A stretch of 64,000 nucleotides of DNA from Collinsella sp. AF33-16 (GTDB lineage: Bacteria; Actinomycetota; Coriobacteriia; Coriobacteriales; Coriobacteriaceae): positions 62,001 to 126,000 of the forward strand of contig NZ_QRQC01000002.1 in NCBI RefSeq assembly GCF_003475325.1, given 5' to 3'. A program made the position numbers and the translations under genes. The notes beneath the pieces were generated by a model, which was not told the DNA's origin, did not search any database, and saw only the letters and a list, made by a program, of their open reading frames with translations. Every line of letters begins with the position of its first letter. Position 1 is the stretch's first letter. Shown one piece after another: positions 49,801 to 58,814 of this stretch.

Positions 49801-51292
49801 GGCCAAGCCCATCATGATCCAGGGCACCATGTCGAACGCGGGGAAGAGCCTGCTCGCGGCGGGGCTGTGCCGCGTGCTTTCGCAGGACGGCCTGCGCGTG
49901 ACTCCCTTCAAGAGCCAGAACATGGCACTCAACAGCGGCGTCACGGCCGACGGGCTCGAGATGGGGCGCGCCCAGATCATGCAGGCCGAGGCGTGCGGCA
50001 TCGCGCCCGACGTGCGCATGAACCCCATCCTGCTCAAGCCCGAAAGCGGCCACCGAAGCCAGCTCATCGTGGCCGGCAAGGCGCAGGGAGCCTTCGCTGC
50101 GAGGGACTACTTCGCGCGAAAGAAGGCGCTCATGCCGCAGATTTTGGAGTCGTTCGATTCGCTCGCGGAGGATAACGACGTCATCGTCATCGAGGGCGCC
50201 GGCAGCCCCGCCGAAATCAACCTTGCCGAAAACGACATCGTCAACATGGGGCTCGCGCGCGCCGTGTCCTCCCCCGTGCTGCTTGCGGGCGACATCGACC
50301 CGGGCGGGGTATTTGCCCAGCTCTACGGCACGGTCGCGCTCCTTGCGCCCGAGGACCGCGCTCTTTTGCGGGGGCTTGTGGTGAACAAGTTCCGCGGCGA
50401 TGTGGAAATCCTGCGCCCGGGTTTGGCCCCGCTCGAGAAGATGTGCGGGGTTCCCGTCGTGGGGGTCGTGCCGTATCTTACGCTTGACCTGGACGACGAG
50501 GACTCGCTCGCGCCGCGCCTATCTGCCCGCGAGGCGCGCGGCGTCATCGACGTCGCCGTCGTGCGTCTTCCGCATCTGTCGAACTTCACCGACTTCGACC
50601 CGCTTTCGCGCGTGCCCGGCGTGGGCGTGCGCTACGTTTCCTCGACGAGCGATCTGGGCCGACCCGACCTGGTGGTGCTTCCCGGCTCGAAGACTACGCT
50701 CGACGACGCGCGCTGGCTTGCGGCTAGCGGCATCGGAGCCTGTGTACGCGCGCTTTCGGGCGCGGGCACGCCGGTGCTCGGCATATGCGGAGGCTACCAG
50801 CTTTTGGGAGACGAGCTTTCCGACCCGCACGGCAGGGAAGGCGCTGGCACCGCGCGCGGGCTCGGGCTCATCCCTGCAAGTACGGTGTTCAAGGAGGAAA
50901 AGCGCCTCGCCCAGTCGGAGCTGCGCATCACGGGCGCCCAAGGCGCGTTCTCGGTGTGGAACGGCATGACGGCGCGCGGGTACGAGATTCACGACGGCGA
51001 AACGACCGTCTCCTGCGCTCCTGCGGGCACGATTGGCGGCAAACCGGAAGGCGCGGCCTGCGGAAACGTGTTCGGAACCTATCTCCACGGCCTGTTCGAC
51101 GAACCGGGGGTTGCGCTCGCCCTCGCGCGCTCGCTCGCGCGCATGCGCGGCCTGCCCGAGAGCGTCGTGGGTGCTGCGGGCGCGGCGTCCGCGGCCGATC
51201 ACCGTGCGCGCGAGTTTGACCGCCTGGCCGACGTCGTGCGCGGGGCGCTCGACATGGAGTATGTCTACCGCATTATCGAGGAGGGCGTATGA
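49793..51292 (+). CDS. cbiP: cobyric acid synthase
   Basis: A 499-residue amidotransferase that amidates the b, d, e and g side chains. The GTG at 49793 is chosen because AAGGAGG lies 9 bases upstream. IMIQGTMSNAGKSLLAAGLC is the P-loop, and FKSQNMALNSGVTADGLEMG is a family signature. The glutaminase half has GSKTTLDDARWL and Cys332 in LGICGGYQLLG. The stop overlaps cobA by ATGA. Confidence 0.95.
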   Translation: MGRAKPIMIQGTMSNAGKSLLAAGLCRVLSQDGLRVTPFKSQNMALNSGVTADGLEMGRAQIMQAEACGIAPDVRMNPILLKPESGHRSQLIVAGKAQGAFAARDYFARKKALMPQILESFDSLAEDNDVIVIEGAGSPAEINLAENDIVNMGLARAVSSPVLLAGDIDPGGVFAQLYGTVALLAPEDRALLRGLVVNKFRGDVEILRPGLAPLEKMCGVPVVGVVPYLTLDLDDEDSLAPRLSAREARGVIDVAVVRLPHLSNFTDFDPLSRVPGVGVRYVSSTSDLGRPDLVVLPGSKTTLDDARWLAASGIGACVRALSGAGTPVLGICGGYQLLGDELSDPHGREGAGTARGLGLIPASTVFKEEKRLAQSELRITGAQGAFSVWNGMTARGYEIHDGETTVSCAPAGTIGGKPEGAACGNVFGTYLHGLFDEPGVALALARSLARMRGLPESVVGAAGAASAADHRAREFDRLADVVRGALDMEYVYRIIEEGV

Positions 51293-51804
51293 TCCACGTG
51301 TATCATGGCGACGGCAAAGGCAAGACCACGGCGGCGATGGGCCTCGCCCTTCGCATGCTCGCTGCAGGCCGCCGCGTCGTCGTCGTGCAGTTCCTGAAAG
51401 ACGGCGAAAGCGGGGAGGTGCGCCTGCTCGCCGAGCATTTTGGCGTGCCCGTGTTCGCGGGGAAGGCGTCGGACAAGTTTACCTGGTCGATGACGTCGGA
51501 AGAACTTGCCGCGACGTGCGAGCTGCACGATGGGAACCTCGCTTCCGCGCTCGCCGAGCTCGAGGGCGCGCAAGAGGGACTGCTCGTGCTCGACGAGGCG
51601 CTCGACGCGCTTTCGAAGGGGCTTGTCGACGAGGCACTCGTGGACCGCGCACTCGATATGTCCGCGCTCGGCGTCGAAGTAGTGCTCACCGGGCGCGCGC
51701 CTTCCCGCAAGATCGTGGAGAAGGCCGACTACATAACCGAGATGCGGTGCAAGAAACACCCCTACGAGCAGGGGATATGTGCAAGGGAAGGAGTGGAGTA
51801 CTAG
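51289..51804 (+). CDS. cobA: cob(I)yrinic acid a,c-diamide adenosyltransferase (CobA/BtuR/CobO type)
   Basis: A 171-residue P-loop enzyme that adds the 5'-deoxyadenosyl ligand. HVYHGDGKGKTTAAMGLALR is the P-loop motif, VVVVQFLKDGESGE the substrate loop, LLVLDEALDALSKG the second motif, and VVLTGRAPSRKIVEKADYIT the C-terminal signature. The stop is followed directly by the cbiC start codon. Confidence 0.94.
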   Translation: MIHVYHGDGKGKTTAAMGLALRMLAAGRRVVVVQFLKDGESGEVRLLAEHFGVPVFAGKASDKFTWSMTSEELAATCELHDGNLASALAELEGAQEGLLVLDEALDALSKGLVDEALVDRALDMSALGVEVVLTGRAPSRKIVEKADYITEMRCKKHPYEQGICAREGVEY

Positions 51805-52446
51805 ATGGATTCCAAGGAGATGGCGCCCGGCGACATCGAGCGGCGCAGCTTCGAGATCATCACCGAAGAGCTCGGCGGCCGCACGTTCCCGCCGCTCGAA
51901 GAGCCCGTCGTGAAGCGCGTCATCCACACCACTGCCGACTTCTCGTACGCCGATTCCCTCGTGTTCACCCATGACGCCGCGCACTGTGCGCTCGACGCAC
52001 TGCGCGCAGGGGCCACGGTGCTCACCGACACGAACATGGCGCTCGCAGGCATAAGCAAGCCCGCGCTCGCGAAGCTCGGCTGCAAGGCCGTGTGCTTCAT
52101 GGCCGACCCCGATGTCGCCGCGGCTGCGCGCGCCGCGGGCACGACTCGCGCCGTTGCGAGCATGGACAAAGCTTGCGGCATCGAGGGTCCGCTCATCGTG
52201 GCCGTCGGCAACGCTCCCACAGCACTTCTGCGCCTCGCCGAGCTCATGGACGCGGGGAAGATCTCGCCCGCGCTCGTCGTTGGGGTGCCGGTCGGGTTTG
52301 TGAACGTGGTCGAGGCGAAAGAGGAGCTACTCGCACGACGCGTGCCGGCCATCGTCGCGAGGGGTCGCAAGGGCGGCTCGACCGTGGCGGCTGCCATTAT
52401 GAACGCGCTGCTCTACCAGATCACGCGCACAGGCGGCCCGAAGTGA
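51805..52446 (+). CDS. cbiC: cobalt-precorrin-8 methylmutase
   Basis: A 213-residue mutase that moves the C11 methyl group to C12 to give cobyrinate. It has the catalytic His in KRVIHTTADFSYADSL. TDTNMALAGI, IVAVGNAPTALLRL and PVGFVNVVEAKEEL are further signatures. It sits between cobA and cbiJ, with a GTGA overlap to the latter. Confidence 0.95.
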   Translation: MDSKEMAPGDIERRSFEIITEELGGRTFPPLEEPVVKRVIHTTADFSYADSLVFTHDAAHCALDALRAGATVLTDTNMALAGISKPALAKLGCKAVCFMADPDVAAAARAAGTTRAVASMDKACGIEGPLIVAVGNAPTALLRLAELMDAGKISPALVVGVPVGFVNVVEAKEELLARRVPAIVARGRKGGSTVAAAIMNALLYQITRTGGPK

Positions 52447-53216
52447 CGGCTCCCGCATCCGCGCCGGCGCTGCGCATCTTCGCCGGCACCACCGAGGGCC
52501 GCCTTCTGTGCGAATGGGCGAGCGGGGCGGGCATCCCCGCCCGTGCCTACGCGGCAACAGAGTACGGAGGCGAACTTTTGGGCGAGCTTCCGGGCATCGA
52601 GGTGCATGCGGGCAGGCTCGACGAGGCCGACATGGAGCGCGAGCTTTCCGGCGCGCGCATCGTCGTCGACGCCACGCACCCCTTCGCTACGCTCGCAAGC
52701 GGCAACATCCGGGCCGCTTCGCTCGCCGTGGGTGCACGATGCCTGCGCCTTGCGCGCCCGGTCGAGGCGCTGCCCAAAGGCGTCGTGTCGGTCGCGTCGA
52801 TCGCCTGCGCGGCGCGCTTTCTCTCCGAGAACCCGGGTCGCGCTCTTCTCACGACGGGGAGCAAGGAGCTTGCTCCCTACACGCGCGTCGCCGATTTCGC
52901 GGAGCGCTTCTTCGTGCGCGTGCTCCCGCTGCCCGGTGCTATAACGAAGTGCATCGACGCGGGGTTTTCGCCGTCGCACGTCATCGGCATGCAGGGGCCC
53001 TTCACCCGCGAGCTCAACGAGGCGATGCTTCGGCAGGTGGGCGCCCAGTGGCTTGTGACCAAGGACTCGGGAACCGTAGGCGGCACGGCCGAGAAGCTCG
53101 CCTCCGCGCGCGACGTGGGAGCGCGCTGCATCGTGGTCACCCGTCCCGCCGAGGGAGGCGGGGCCCTTTCGCTTCGGGAAGTGGAAGACGCCCTCTTACG
53201 GGAGTTCGCGCGCTAG
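52443..53216 (+). CDS. cbiJ: cobalt-precorrin-6A reductase
   Basis: A 257-residue NAD(P)H-dependent reductase. The GTG at 52443 overlaps the cbiC stop. LRIFAGTTEGRLLCEW is the N-terminal motif, IVVDATHPFATLASGNIRAA the second, LTTGSKELAPY and HVIGMQGPFTRELNEAML follow, and TKDSGTVGG is a CbiJ/CobK signature. It is the last gene of the + strand cobalamin string. Confidence 0.94.
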   Translation: MTAPASAPALRIFAGTTEGRLLCEWASGAGIPARAYAATEYGGELLGELPGIEVHAGRLDEADMERELSGARIVVDATHPFATLASGNIRAASLAVGARCLRLARPVEALPKGVVSVASIACAARFLSENPGRALLTTGSKELAPYTRVADFAERFFVRVLPLPGAITKCIDAGFSPSHVIGMQGPFTRELNEAMLRQVGAQWLVTKDSGTVGGTAEKLASARDVGARCIVVTRPAEGGGALSLREVEDALLREFAR

Positions 53217-53256
53217 GCGCTTGCCGCGCCTGCGCGCCCTCCCGCCCGCGAGGAGG

Positions 53257-53340
53257 AGCGCCCCGTGCAAGCTCGACCCGTACAAGCCCGTCATCCATCA
53301 ATAGCTCGAGGACGACGCCCAGAACTGGCGCAAACAGTCC
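53257..53340 (+). pseudogene. IS21-family IstA transposase remnant at the right edge of the cobalamin island
   Basis: In frame, the bases encode KLDPYKPVIHQ, a TAG stop, then LEDDAQNWRKQ. Intact IstA proteins have KLDPYKPxIDxWLExD followed by RKQRHT, so the stop replaces the Trp codon. Nothing of the catalytic domain remains. The bases 53217-53256 before it show no gene. Confidence 0.6.
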
Positions 53341-53346
53341 TTCAAT

Positions 53347-53415
53347 AAGTTGCGGTGAAATAGTGTCTGTTTTTGCTGCTAGATAGCATATCCGGTTCCT
53401 AATTCACCGCAACTT
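53347..53415. repeat. perfect 13-bp inverted repeat with 43-base centre
   Basis: AAGTTGCGGTGAA (53347-53359) is exactly complementary to TTCACCGCAACTT (53403-53415). The centre holds a small TGCT-7-AGCA hairpin. It lies between the convergent cbiJ and permease genes at the island edge and might also serve as a terminator. Confidence 0.7.
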
Positions 53416-53417
53416 GT

Positions 53418-53459
53418 TGGTGGTGGCTTACTGGTAGCTGGTGGTGGCTTACTGGTAGC
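53418..53459. repeat. 21-base tandem duplication covering the permease stop codon
   Basis: Bases 53418-53438 are repeated exactly in 53439-53459. The right copy contains the last codons and stop of the ABC permease gene; the left copy lies just beyond the stop. It is a fresh-looking duplication close to the island edge. Confidence 0.9.
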
Positions 53460-54663
53460 GTAGGCACTCCACCGGGTTGAGTTTTGCCGCGCGGCGAGCG
53501 GGGTAGAAGCCAAAGATTACGCCGATGCCGACGGAGACGCCGAAGGCCAGCAGCACCGTGGCGATTGAAAAGCTCGGTGTGATCTCCCCACTGGCACCGA
53601 GCTCGTTGAGAACCCCTGATCCTGCGGCAAACATCGCGAGGCCCCAGGCCAGCAGATAGCCAATCAGGACACCCAGCAGGCCACCGGTGACGCACAGCGC
53701 CGAGGACTCGGCCAAAAACTGCGCGGTGATATCGCGACGACTGGCGCCCAGAGCGCGACGGATGCCGATCTCGCGGATGCGCTCAGTCACGTTGGTAAGC
53801 ATCATATTCATAATGCCGATTCCGCCGACAAGCAGTGAGATACTGGCGACAGCGCCCATGATGAGCGAGAAGGCGCCCATAAAGGAGTTGAGTGCATCGA
53901 TGGCGCTTTTCATGGATGTCGCCGATACACTGTCGTACTCATCCTCCTCCTCGATGCCCTTCATCGCGCGCACCTTGGACTCGATGGTCTTACAAAGCTC
54001 ATCCATGTCCGTGCCCTCGGCGGCAAGTGCCGTCACGCTGGGGAATGAAGGATTCTCGTCGCCAAACAGCCCGGCGATGGTTTCGCGTGGCATATACAGT
54101 GTGAGCGAGCCCATGGAGTCGCTGCCGCCATCAATCACGCCTACAATCTGTACCTCGCCGTTGGACACCTTGATGGTTTTCCCCAGCGCATCCTGTTCGT
54201 TGCCGTAAAGCTGATCGGCACCGCCGCGGCCGATGAGCGCCACGCGCGCACCGGATTTTGACTCGATACCGTTGTAGGTGCGCCCTGCGACGATCTTGCT
54301 GGCGCCCACGGCATCGAGCATGTCGCTATCGACGCCGTGTGCCATGACGGTATAGCTTTTATCCCCGACCTTGTACTCGGAATAGGCGCTATCGACGATG
54401 CCGATCTGCTCAATCTGCGGCACCAGTTTGCGAAGCTTTTCCACATCCGAATCTGTGAGTTCTTGGGACGAATAGATCTCTACCATGCGGGCTGCATTGA
54501 GGCCCAGGCTGTTGACCAGGCTGTTTTGGATGCCGCCGATGAGCGAAGTCATGGCGATGACCGAGGCGATGCCAATGACGATGCCAAGGATGGTGAGCAG
54601 GCTGCGTCCCTTGTTGGCCTCGAGCGAGTGAAGGGCTTCTTGGACAAGATCACGGGTGCTCAT
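53449..54663 (-). CDS. MacB/FtsX-type ABC transporter permease
   Basis: A 404-residue permease with one N-terminal helix (GRSLLTILGIVIGIASVIAM), a large extracytoplasmic domain (about residues 45-270) and three C-terminal helices beginning LIMGAVASISLLVGGIGIMN. TERIREIGIRRALGASRRDI is the FtsX motif that touches the ATPase, and PARRAAKLNPVECLRYQ is the classic ending. It overlaps the ATPase gene by ATGA. Substrates of MacAB-type systems include peptides and antibiotics; none can be named here. Confidence 0.93.
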   Translation of the reverse strand: MSTRDLVQEALHSLEANKGRSLLTILGIVIGIASVIAMTSLIGGIQNSLVNSLGLNAARMVEIYSSQELTDSDVEKLRKLVPQIEQIGIVDSAYSEYKVGDKSYTVMAHGVDSDMLDAVGASKIVAGRTYNGIESKSGARVALIGRGGADQLYGNEQDALGKTIKVSNGEVQIVGVIDGGSDSMGSLTLYMPRETIAGLFGDENPSFPSVTALAAEGTDMDELCKTIESKVRAMKGIEEEDEYDSVSATSMKSAIDALNSFMGAFSLIMGAVASISLLVGGIGIMNMMLTNVTERIREIGIRRALGASRRDITAQFLAESSALCVTGGLLGVLIGYLLAWGLAMFAAGSGVLNELGASGEITPSFSIATVLLAFGVSVGIGVIFGFYPARRAAKLNPVECLRYQ

Positions 54664-55433
54664 GCCTTCGCTCCTTTCGGTTGATTGGTGGTTGCAGAAA
54701 TCGCGGGCAGGGCGTTCACGGCCCCGCGTAACGTATTCGGTGTATGCGCGACATATGCGCCGTCATGGATTCGCCCGTCACGGATGGTTACGGCTCGATC
54801 GGCCTCGGCGGCGATGCCGGGGTCATGCGTGATGAGTACGATGGTCTTGCCGCGTTTCTGGAGCTTGTGGAAGGTTTCCATGACGAGCGCCCCGGTTGTC
54901 GAGTCTAGATTTCCCGTTGGCTCGTCGGCCAAAATGATGGGCGGGTCGTTGACGAGGGCGCGCGCGATGGCGACGCGCTGCATCTGTCCGCCCGAGAGTT
55001 CCGATATGCGGTGGTCCCAATGGTCGACCGGCAGTGTGACGGCTTGCAGCGCGTGCACGGCGCGCATCTCGCGCTGGCTACGCGGCACATTGGTGTAGGA
55101 CAGCGGCAGCATGACGTTTTCGATCACCGTCAGACGCGGCAGCAAGTTAAAACTCTGAAAGACAAAGCCGATGCTCAGCGCGCGCACCTCGGTGAGCTCA
55201 TCATCGTCGAGCTCGGCGACGTTGAGCCCTTGCAGGAAATAATCACCCGCCGTCGGCTTGTCCAGGCAGCCCAGGATGTTCATGAGCGTCGACTTGCCCG
55301 AGCCCGAGGGGCCGGTGATGGCGACGAACTCACCGGGGTTCACCGCCAGGCTCACGTTGTGCAGGATGTGGGCGCAACCGGCCTCGCTCTCAAAAATGCG
55401 GTGCACGTTGCGGATGTCGATAACGGGACGCAT
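54660..55433 (-). CDS. MacB/LolD-type ABC transporter ATP-binding protein
   Basis: A 257-residue ATPase. Walker A GPSGSGKST is at residues 41-49, the signature is ELSGGQMQRVAIARAL, Walker B ILADEPTGNLD, and the switch His is in LITHDPGIA. GFVFQSFNLLPRLTVIENVM is the usual Q-loop region. It shares one base with the adaptor gene upstream and four with the permease gene downstream, making a three-gene operon. Confidence 0.94.
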   Translation of the reverse strand: MRPVIDIRNVHRIFESEAGCAHILHNVSLAVNPGEFVAITGPSGSGKSTLMNILGCLDKPTAGDYFLQGLNVAELDDDELTEVRALSIGFVFQSFNLLPRLTVIENVMLPLSYTNVPRSQREMRAVHALQAVTLPVDHWDHRISELSGGQMQRVAIARALVNDPPIILADEPTGNLDSTTGALVMETFHKLQKRGKTIVLITHDPGIAAEADRAVTIRDGRIHDGAYVAHTPNTLRGAVNALPAISATTNQPKGAKA

Positions 55434-56845
55434 TACATGCCCTCGTCGGCAGACATATTGTCGCCACGTTCTGCCGTCATGCCTGTGCCGGTATCCGTCA
55501 CGATGGTGTCGCCGTCGCGTAACTTGGTAACCGGGACGTCTGGGTTGATCTCGTTGCCCTGGTCGTCGCGCTTGACCTGCGTCTTACCGACTACAGCCTC
55601 GTTGTCGTTTTGCGTCACGACGGTCACCTTCACGCGGCGCGTCTTCTTGCCTTCCGAATCGGTGGCCAGATTGACGTAATAGTGCTCGCCGTCTTCGGTC
55701 ATCAGCGCCATGGTCGGCACCATAACCACGTCGTCGAGCTTCTCGGTCACTACCGAGACCTCGGCAGTCATACCCGGCTTAAGGCGACTGTCGGGTGCTT
55801 CGATGAGGATGTCGACGTTAAAGGTCACGCTGCCGCCGCTACCGGAGCCGGAGTCAGAGTTTGCCACCGAGGCGATAGCCGTGACGGTGCCCTGACTCAC
55901 GATATCGGGAAACGCGGCATAGGTCACGTTGGCGCTTTGGCCCACGGCAATTTTGGCGATATCCTTTTCGCCCACCTGAACCGTCACCTTCATCTTGGAC
56001 AGGTCGGCGATTTGCATGCACTGCTTGCCGCCGCTCGTGTCGCCTTCGCCCATGATCGTGCCTCCGGTCACCGTGGCACCGACTTTGGCGTTGAGCTCGA
56101 CGATGTTGCCCGAGCTGGGGGCCTTTACGGTGCGCTCGGCCGCCTTTGCAGTTGCCTGCTCCAGCGTTGCCTGGGCCGAGGCGAGGTTGCGCTGGGCGGT
56201 CGAGACGGCATTTGCGTTGGTGCTTGCGTCCGATGGGCCGGTCGATCCGTCACTGTCCGTTGTCGGTGCGGCCTGCGCGGCCGCGAGTGCCACCTTTGCA
56301 TTGTTCAGGTCTTCCTGGGCGGCCGCGACCGCGCGCTGCGCCTCGGAAACAGCGCTATCGAGCGCGTCGTTCTTAATGGTCATGAGTACGTCGCCCTCGT
56401 TGACGCTCTGTCCGGCCTGCACGTTGATCTTTTCAACCGTACCGTCGACAGAAGGGGAGACGACCGATGCCGAGATGGGCTTAAGCTGCCCCTTGGCTTC
56501 GACTGTGGTGGTAAACGTGCCTTCGGTGACCATGTCGGTCACCGGTCCGTTGGTGCCTGCGGGTTGCGCGTTGATGACCAGCGTTGCGATGATGGCAATG
56601 AGCGCGATGGCAACAACGACACCGACGGCGATACCGCGTCGGATGAGCTTTTTGCGCCGACGCTCGGCACGCTTTGCCTTGAGCTTTGCATAGGCTTCTT
56701 CATCGGAGATTTCGGTCGAATCGTCGAGACTCGTTTGGGGCTGCTTGGTGTCTGCAGCGCTGATAATCGGCAGGGTCTCGGTGGCATCTTGGGGCATGCG
56801 ATCGGAATCGTCAGGACCCGGATTGATCGTGGGGACCTTGGACAT
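55433..56845 (-). CDS. HlyD/MacA-type efflux adaptor protein
   Basis: A 470-residue membrane-fusion protein. A cytoplasmic N-terminus (residues 1-85, ending in the basic AKRAERRRKKLIRRG) precedes one helix (VGVVVAIALIAIIATLVI). The lipoyl-like halves are VVSPSVDGTVEKINVQAGQSV and VKAPSSGNIVELNAKVGATV, each seen only in part, separated by an Ala-rich coiled coil (about 165-245). The beta-barrel domain with VTVQVGEKDIAKIAVGQ follows. With the ATPase and permease it forms a MacAB-like exporter adapted to a Gram-positive envelope. Confidence 0.92.
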   Translation of the reverse strand: MSKVPTINPGPDDSDRMPQDATETLPIISAADTKQPQTSLDDSTEISDEEAYAKLKAKRAERRRKKLIRRGIAVGVVVAIALIAIIATLVINAQPAGTNGPVTDMVTEGTFTTTVEAKGQLKPISASVVSPSVDGTVEKINVQAGQSVNEGDVLMTIKNDALDSAVSEAQRAVAAAQEDLNNAKVALAAAQAAPTTDSDGSTGPSDASTNANAVSTAQRNLASAQATLEQATAKAAERTVKAPSSGNIVELNAKVGATVTGGTIMGEGDTSGGKQCMQIADLSKMKVTVQVGEKDIAKIAVGQSANVTYAAFPDIVSQGTVTAIASVANSDSGSGSGGSVTFNVDILIEAPDSRLKPGMTAEVSVVTEKLDDVVMVPTMALMTEDGEHYYVNLATDSEGKKTRRVKVTVVTQNDNEAVVGKTQVKRDDQGNEINPDVPVTKLRDGDTIVTDTGTGMTAERGDNMSADEGM

Positions 56846-56879
56846 AGCGTCTCCTTTATCGATATGGCTCCGATAAGTA

Positions 56880-56909
56880 TATACGCCCGTCGCGATAGGC
56901 GGGCGTATA
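56880..56909. other. perfect 10-bp inverted repeat upstream of the efflux operon
   Basis: TATACGCCCG (56880-56889) is exactly complementary to CGGGCGTATA (56900-56909). It lies 35 bases before the adaptor start, in the 132-base spacer after the L,D-transpeptidase gene, without a T-run. It may be an operator or a leader hairpin. Confidence 0.5.
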
Positions 56910-56977
56910 GAAGTTGCGGATGACGGTACTGTAAGTTTTGTCGCCGTGCTGTTTACTTGTTGTAGACGTTAGCTGCG

Positions 56978-58702
56978 TTACGAGTGCACGACCACGCAGA
57001 GGCCGACTTTGATGCGCTCGTGGAGCGACTTGGCATCGGCCAGACGCAGGTTGATACAACCGTGGCTACCGCACCACTTGTACGATTCGGCGTTATCGAA
57101 ACTCTTGTCGTTTTGCCACGTTGCATCGTGGAAACCGACCATGTTTCCCTCAAACGGCATCCAATAGCTGACCGGGCTCTCGTATTTTGGCTTGCCGGTC
57201 TCAGGGTCCTTGGCACCGATGAGCTTGCTGGCGCCATTGTTGCTGTTGATCTGCCATACGCCCTCGGGGGTGGCGTCCTCTCCCGGCTTGCCGGAGATAA
57301 AGTTGGCCTCCCACACGATATTGCCGCTCTCGTCGTAGTAGCGCGCGTGCTGCTCGGACAGATCGACATCGACGTATGCCTTCCAGTCGGGCTCTCCCTT
57401 TGCAGTAAAGGTGTCGGCCTTCTGGGAGTACTTGATCTCGATTTCGCCGGTCTGCTTGTTGTTAATGGCGTCCTCGACCTGCTTGGCGAGCGAGCTGCTG
57501 TCGATGGACCAACCAAAGTCGCCGCCTTCGACGGCGCATTGCTTGCCATCGGCGCGCGTCCACCAGCGAGTGGAGCCCACGGTATTGAAGCCGTTGGCGA
57601 GCTCGGCTGCCCAGCTGCTGATCTGCGACGTATCGAGTGTGGGGTTGGCCGGATCGGCAAAGCTGATCCACTGCAACACGGAGCTGCCATCAACCTTGCC
57701 GGCATCCTCGCCGTTGAGCTTGAGGGTCACGTTGACGCCCAGGAAGTTGTTGGCGGCATCGCATGCGGCCTGAATCTGATCATCGGTCAGCGTTCCATTG
57801 AGCGGCTCATAGGCATCGTTGCCGAGCTTGGAAAGGTCTACGGTCTCGGACAGCGAGGCAAGCTCGAGCTCGGCATACTTAATGACATGCTCGCGGTCGA
57901 GTTTTTCGTTGTAGCGCGCCTTCTCGACGGTAAACTTGCCGGCCTGCTCGTCATAGGAGCTATTGGCCTCGAACGTGCCCGAACGCCTCTCGTTAAACTC
58001 GTCGATGGCGGCGCCCAGATCCTCCTCAAACTTCTTTTGGTCAAAAGTGTCGGAGAGCATGGACAGGTCGACGTCTTGATCAAGATCGACTTCGTTGGAG
58101 GTAGCGGTTGTTTTGGTCTTTCCGCTTAAGGATTCCACAAGGCGGACCGGCCATACAAAGGCTTCGTTGTGGCTGATGATCTCTTTTGCGGCAGCTTCGC
58201 CGTCGACGATGGGCTCATCGGACTCGGGCTGATACGTCCAGCTAAAGTCATCGCCTGTCACGGTGAGCTTATAGTGCTTCCATGCCGAGTTGACCTTGGT
58301 GGCGGCAGACGAAGCGTTGGAGAATGAGACATCGACGCCGGCGATGGTGGTGTTGGGGTATGCTAGCTGGGAAAACGCTACGACGCCTACGATATAGACA
58401 ATGACGATAAGACCCAGGACGACAAAGAGCGTCGTCTTTTTGCCCGACTTATTGTTCTCGGCGGGTTTGCGTGCGGGGCCGCGATCGCCTCGAGCGTGCG
58501 TGGGGGGCTGCTTGGGCGCATTGCCGTTTGCCTGGCGCTGCTGACGTTGCTGACGCTGCTGGTTCGGGCGTTGTGAAGCGTTTGTTGCACTACGCTGCTG
58601 ACCGTGGCTCGGCGCGATAGGACGCGGCGACTGAACGCCGCCGGTGTGCCTGCTCGGCTGCTGCGGATCGGGAATCAGTTGAGTTCGATCGTTTTGCGAC
58701 AT
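56978..58702 (-). CDS. L,D-transpeptidase (YkuD) with PG_binding_4-like regions
   Basis: A 574-residue cell-wall enzyme. The start at 58702 is preferred to 58711, as AAGGA is then 10 bases away. Residues 1-85 are Gln/Pro/Arg-rich and cytoplasmic; a helix (TTLFVVLGLIVIVYIVGVVAF) anchors it. Two beta-rich regions resembling PG_binding_4 follow (about 115-400). The YkuD domain at the C-terminus has MVGFHDATWQ and SHGCINLRLADAKSLHERI, with the catalytic Cys and His. It makes 3-3 cross-links in peptidoglycan or attaches proteins. Confidence 0.93.
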   Translation of the reverse strand: MSQNDRTQLIPDPQQPSRHTGGVQSPRPIAPSHGQQRSATNASQRPNQQRQQRQQRQANGNAPKQPPTHARGDRGPARKPAENNKSGKKTTLFVVLGLIVIVYIVGVVAFSQLAYPNTTIAGVDVSFSNASSAATKVNSAWKHYKLTVTGDDFSWTYQPESDEPIVDGEAAAKEIISHNEAFVWPVRLVESLSGKTKTTATSNEVDLDQDVDLSMLSDTFDQKKFEEDLGAAIDEFNERRSGTFEANSSYDEQAGKFTVEKARYNEKLDREHVIKYAELELASLSETVDLSKLGNDAYEPLNGTLTDDQIQAACDAANNFLGVNVTLKLNGEDAGKVDGSSVLQWISFADPANPTLDTSQISSWAAELANGFNTVGSTRWWTRADGKQCAVEGGDFGWSIDSSSLAKQVEDAINNKQTGEIEIKYSQKADTFTAKGEPDWKAYVDVDLSEQHARYYDESGNIVWEANFISGKPGEDATPEGVWQINSNNGASKLIGAKDPETGKPKYESPVSYWMPFEGNMVGFHDATWQNDKSFDNAESYKWCGSHGCINLRLADAKSLHERIKVGLCVVVHS

Positions 58703-58759
58703 CGTATGCATATCCTTCGATTTTCGCCTTGCGGTTCATCGTGTTTTTACTTGGCTTGC

Positions 58760-58765
58760 ATTATA
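58760..58765 (-). promoter_or_regulatory. candidate -10 box of the L,D-transpeptidase gene
   Basis: The - strand reads TATAAT here, 57 bases before the start codon. No good -35 box is seen 16-18 bases upstream, so support is moderate. Confidence 0.4.
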
Positions 58766-58814
58766 ACGATTGCCCTGCTGTTTGTGGTACGGAAACGGTG
58801 GCATTCGAAAGAGC

